This document shows, in pieces, positions 61,381 through 64,000 of a stretch of 64,000 bases of DNA. The translations under genes and the position numbers were made by a program. The notes below the pieces were generated by a model. That model was not told the DNA's origin. It did no database searches and was given only the letters and a program-made list of their open reading frames with translations. Numbering within the stretch: the stretch's first letter is position 1; each line of letters starts with the position of its first letter. Source of the stretch: CBDBGD01 sp965205235. GTDB lineage: Bacteria; Chloroflexota; Dehalococcoidia; Lucifugimonadales; UBA1127. The stretch spans positions 186,001 through 250,000 of the forward strand of contig CBDBGD010000002.1 of the NCBI GenBank assembly GCA_965205235.1, written 5' to 3'.

Positions 61381-61422
61381 AGGTGCGGTGGCATACTTCA
61401 CAGAAACTCACGCGAGGACCGA

Positions 61423-62613
61423 TTGACCGCCGCGAATATTCCCACGGACTATCTGCTGGGCTATGAGAAGGCGCGCGGCATCGACCCGGAGCTAGCGACG
61501 AACTACATCGCCCACACGACCGTGGGCGACCCGGAAGCCGACGCTCTCATGGACCACCTCGCAGAGGTGGAAAAGGCGAAGCCGGGAAGCACGGCCCATC
61601 TCATCCACGGAGCGATGGAGCAGGACGAGCAGACCCTGGCGGACGCGCCGCCCATCCTCCGCGACTTCTTCGAGAAGATCAGCACGCCGCCGGACTGGGT
61701 GGACCTCCCGGCGCTCTCTCCCGCCTTCCGCATGTTCTTCCGCAACTCCAACCTGGTCCTCGGGGCCTTCGTCGGCGGGACGCTGGTGGAAGGCTTCGGC
61801 ACCAACATTAGCAAGTCCTTCTTCATAACCGGGCGGGTCCGCGACCGAGGGGTCAGGCGTCTCAGGCAGAACAATCGCCACCTGGTGGAGCTCTTCATAC
61901 CAGGGGGTCTGGAGAGGCTGGGGGACGGCTGGAAGCTCTCCGTGCGCATCCGGCTGATCCACGCCCAGATACGACGGCTTCTGAACAGCTCGGACGAATG
62001 GAACGCGGAGGCCTGGGGCACGCCCATCAGCTCAGCGCACCTGGGCTTTGCCATAACCGCGTTCTCCGCCAGGCTGCTGTACCACCTGCAGAGGCTGGGC
62101 GGCAGGTTCGACGAGGAAGAGGCCGCGAGCTTCATGGCGGTGTGGCGCTACACCGGCCACCTGATGGGCATCCCAGAGACAATACTGTTCCGCGACCGGG
62201 AGGAGGCGCTCAAGCTGTTCGCGGTCGGCGGGGCATGCGAACCGCCCATCGACTTCGAGTCGGTGGCCATGTCCAATGCGCTCATCAACTCGGCCCCACT
62301 GATCGTGGGAATCGACGACCCCGAGGCGCGACGGAGCCTTGCAAAGTACGTGTTCAAGATCTCACGGGCGCTCATCGGGGACTCCCTGGCCGACGATCTG
62401 AAGTACCCCCCGGACTCCTCGTGGGGAGTCCTGCCCGTGTACCGGTTGCAGGGGCGCTATGAGCGGCTGATGCGCAGAATAATCCCGGCCCTTGCCCGGA
62501 GCAACAGACTCACCCAGTTCACGACGCTGATGACGGGCTCGGCCTTTGACGAGGCCGGCATCTCGTACCGGCTGCCCGACCACGTGTACGCCGAGGAGTC
62601 CAGCAAGTGGTGA
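61423..62613 (+). CDS. MpaB-family oxygenase (DUF2236)
   Basis: A 396-residue protein of the MpaB/latex-clearing-like family (Pfam PF09995), whose known members include heme-dependent oxygenases. Family landmarks: NLVLGAFVGGTLVEGFGTNISKS, the conserved RIRLIHAQIRRL, ISSAHLGFAITAFS, and the WRYTGHLMGIPETILF segment with a likely heme-ligand His. The start is TTG 61423, with GAGGA 7 nt upstream and a good promoter; the frame stays open upstream to 61084 but that covers the riboswitch. Substrate unknown. It precedes the MMPL gene by 70 bp. Confidence 0.84.
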   Translation: MTAANIPTDYLLGYEKARGIDPELATNYIAHTTVGDPEADALMDHLAEVEKAKPGSTAHLIHGAMEQDEQTLADAPPILRDFFEKISTPPDWVDLPALSPAFRMFFRNSNLVLGAFVGGTLVEGFGTNISKSFFITGRVRDRGVRRLRQNNRHLVELFIPGGLERLGDGWKLSVRIRLIHAQIRRLLNSSDEWNAEAWGTPISSAHLGFAITAFSARLLYHLQRLGGRFDEEEAASFMAVWRYTGHLMGIPETILFRDREEALKLFAVGGACEPPIDFESVAMSNALINSAPLIVGIDDPEARRSLAKYVFKISRALIGDSLADDLKYPPDSSWGVLPVYRLQGRYERLMRRIIPALARSNRLTQFTTLMTGSAFDEAGISYRLPDHVYAEESSKW

Positions 62614-62683
62614 CGCCCATGGGCCGCGGCACGCGTCGCCCTTCCCGTCCGCGGGAGCACATTCCACACCTGGAGGAGATGCC

Positions 62684-64000
62684 GTGACCGAATGGTTGGC
62701 CCGGTTCAGCGCCCGCAAGGCCAAGCTGGTCCTGGCGGTGTGGGCCGCGCTGGTACTGATCGGCGGTGCACTGGCCGTGGACGGCGAGATGGGGCCGGGC
62801 ATCGAGTTCGCGGACGTGCTCGACAGGGCGACGACGACGGAGCTGGTGCTGAGCGGCGGCGCGGAGTCTCGCCAGGCGGAGGACCTGCTGGAGGAGCGGC
62901 TCCGCGGCCCGCAGCAGCTGACCGAGATCGTCATCGTGCAGTCGGAGACGCTCACGGTGCAGGACCCGGCGTTCCAGGCAAAGGTGGAGGAGGTGTACGC
63001 CGACGTGGGGGCCCTGGGCACCGAGGTGGTCACACCCGGGCCCAACGTCTACAACGCCACCAACCCGCTGGTCCGGGGGGGTCTTGTATCCCAGGACCTC
63101 AAGACCACCATCATGCCCATGCAGATGACGGGCGACTTTGAGGAGGCCGTCGACAACGTCGAGCACGTGGTGGAGGTGGTGGAGCACGCGAACCAGGAGG
63201 ACGGCTTCCGCGTGCTCATCGTCGGGGAAGCGAGCGTCTCGCACGAGCAGAACGAGCTGTCGGAACGGGACCTGCAGCAGGGCGAGCGCGTGGGCATCCC
63301 GGTGGCGCTGCTCATCCTGGTGGTGCTGTTCGGGACGGTGGTCGCGGTGCTGATGCCCATCGGCCTGTCGCTGGTGTGCATCATCGTGGCGATGGGGATC
63401 GCTGCGGTCATCGGGCAGTTCTTCGACCTGGTCTTCTTCGTGACACTGATGATCGTGATGATCGGCCTGGCGGTGGGCATCGACTACTCGCTGCTGATCA
63501 TCTCCCGGTACCGGGACGAGACGGCCCGCGGGCTGAGCAAGTACGAGGCCATCGCACGGGCAGGGGCGACGGCGGGGCGAACGGTGCTGTTCAGCGGGCT
63601 GACGGTGGTAATCGCGCTGTGCGGCATCCTCATCGTGCCGTTCTCCTTCTTCCAGTCGCTGGGCCTGGGGGCTATCCTGGTGGTACTGGTGGCGCTGGCG
63701 GGCACGCTCACCTTCCTGCCGGCCAGCCTTGCGGTGCTGGGGGACAAGATAGACCGGCTGCCCATCCCGATCTTCGGAAGGAAGCGGGGCCAGGCCACCG
63801 AGTCGTCGGACAGCTCCAAGGGCGGATTCTGGGACCGGGTGACCCACACCGTGATGCGCTACCCGGTGGTCAGCATCATCGCCGTCAGCGCACCGATGAT
63901 CGTCATCATCCTGTTCTACTTCCAGTGGCCCGGAATCAAGACCGGCCTCAACGGGGTGGACGTCTTCCCCGAAGGGGCGGAGACCCGGGAGGCCTTCTTC
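62684..64000 (+). CDS. MMPL-family RND transporter, partial (cut by window end)
   Basis: First 439 residues of an inner-membrane RND-superfamily transporter. A membrane helix at about 15-33 is followed by an outward domain (40-200) and five or six helices (about 205-360: VALLILVVLFGTVVAVLMP, FFVTLMIVMIGLAVGIDYSLLIISRYRDE). The GxxxD-type motif GLAVGIDYS with the proton-relay Asp and SRYRDETARGLSKYEAI are MMPL hallmarks. GTG 62684 has GGAGGAG upstream. Homologues export lipids or drugs; the rest, including the second half, is outside the window. Confidence 0.88.
   Translation, partial: MTEWLARFSARKAKLVLAVWAALVLIGGALAVDGEMGPGIEFADVLDRATTTELVLSGGAESRQAEDLLEERLRGPQQLTEIVIVQSETLTVQDPAFQAKVEEVYADVGALGTEVVTPGPNVYNATNPLVRGGLVSQDLKTTIMPMQMTGDFEEAVDNVEHVVEVVEHANQEDGFRVLIVGEASVSHEQNELSERDLQQGERVGIPVALLILVVLFGTVVAVLMPIGLSLVCIIVAMGIAAVIGQFFDLVFFVTLMIVMIGLAVGIDYSLLIISRYRDETARGLSKYEAIARAGATAGRTVLFSGLTVVIALCGILIVPFSFFQSLGLGAILVVLVALAGTLTFLPASLAVLGDKIDRLPIPIFGRKRGQATESSDSSKGGFWDRVTHTVMRYPVVSIIAVSAPMIVIILFYFQWPGIKTGLNGVDVFPEGAETREAFF

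Noticed and set aside
61084..61422. N-terminal extension of the MpaB-type oxygenase
   Set aside because: This part of the frame is the antisense of the cobalamin riboswitch; TTG 61423 has its own promoter and ribosome-binding site.

Overview
This 64 kb window is high-G+C bacterial chromosome, densely coded on both strands. Gene content and protein style suggest a free-living, probably aerobic Chloroflexota of the Dehalococcoidia/SAR202 type. Pointers are: aerobic-type molybdenum hydroxylase, L-2-hydroxyglutarate oxidase, FAD/4Fe-4S glycolate-oxidase-like enzyme, MpaB-type oxygenase, RraA-like and SDR enzymes, menaquinone methyltransferase, Pro/Thr-linker lipoproteins, a short EF-Ts and a small protein with the GAPPGNQNARKHG motif. 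This placement is inference; there is no rRNA, tRNA, CRISPR array or intact IS element in the window.

Layout. 0-9.4 kb: molybdenum hydroxylase large subunit, sodium:solute symporter, a lipoprotein made of fourteen ~35-residue repeats plus a zinc metallopeptidase-like domain, HbpS-like protein, radical SAM/SPASM enzyme and fabI. 9.4-14.7 kb: gyrB and gyrA. 14.7-24.5 kb: PDZ protein, CaCA exchanger, a minus-strand cluster (zinc-ribbon protein, rsmG, YbhN-like flippase, JAMM protein), a frameshifted ispH, PepSY-like protein and a 991-residue FAD/4Fe-4S oxidoreductase. 24.5-33 kb: two ~1100-residue FtsX-type permeases with two ATPases. 33-36.5 kb: SDR remnant, SDR gene, a probable selenocysteine peroxiredoxin, RraA-like protein and a lower-G+C stretch. 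36.5-47.3 kb: ftsH, a methyltransferase, then the core run rpsB-tsf-pyrH-frr-uppS-cdsA-dxr-rseP-ispG. 47.3-50.5 kb: repeats, ubiE, CPBP protease, a hypothetical gene and a VapBC cassette between 18-bp direct repeats. 50.5-57.4 kb: lhgO, YceI lipoprotein, cytochrome c lipoprotein and an McrBC system. 57.4-61.3 kb: repeats and a cobalamin importer (btuC-btuF-btuD) under a cobalamin riboswitch. 61.4-64 kb: MpaB-type oxygenase and an MMPL transporter cut by the window end.

The strongest hidden signal is at 34104-34592. An AhpC/TSA-like gene has an in-frame TGA where the first cysteine of a CPFC redox motif belongs (U-P-F-C). A perfect 7-bp hairpin with loop AGUU follows 18 nt after the TGA, matching the usual form of a bacterial SECIS element. 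A standard gene caller would truncate or miss this gene.

Other notable points are a one-base frameshift that removes the conserved C-terminal GAS motif from IspH; a shifted McrC start; a B12 riboswitch whose terminator arm contains the btuC ribosome-binding site; an Asn/Gly-rich insertion inside the GyrB TOPRIM domain; dispersed palindromic repeat families, one supplying a Shine-Dalgarno sequence and another lengthening BtuD; and a toxin-antitoxin cassette that appears to have inserted at the start codon of a resident gene.
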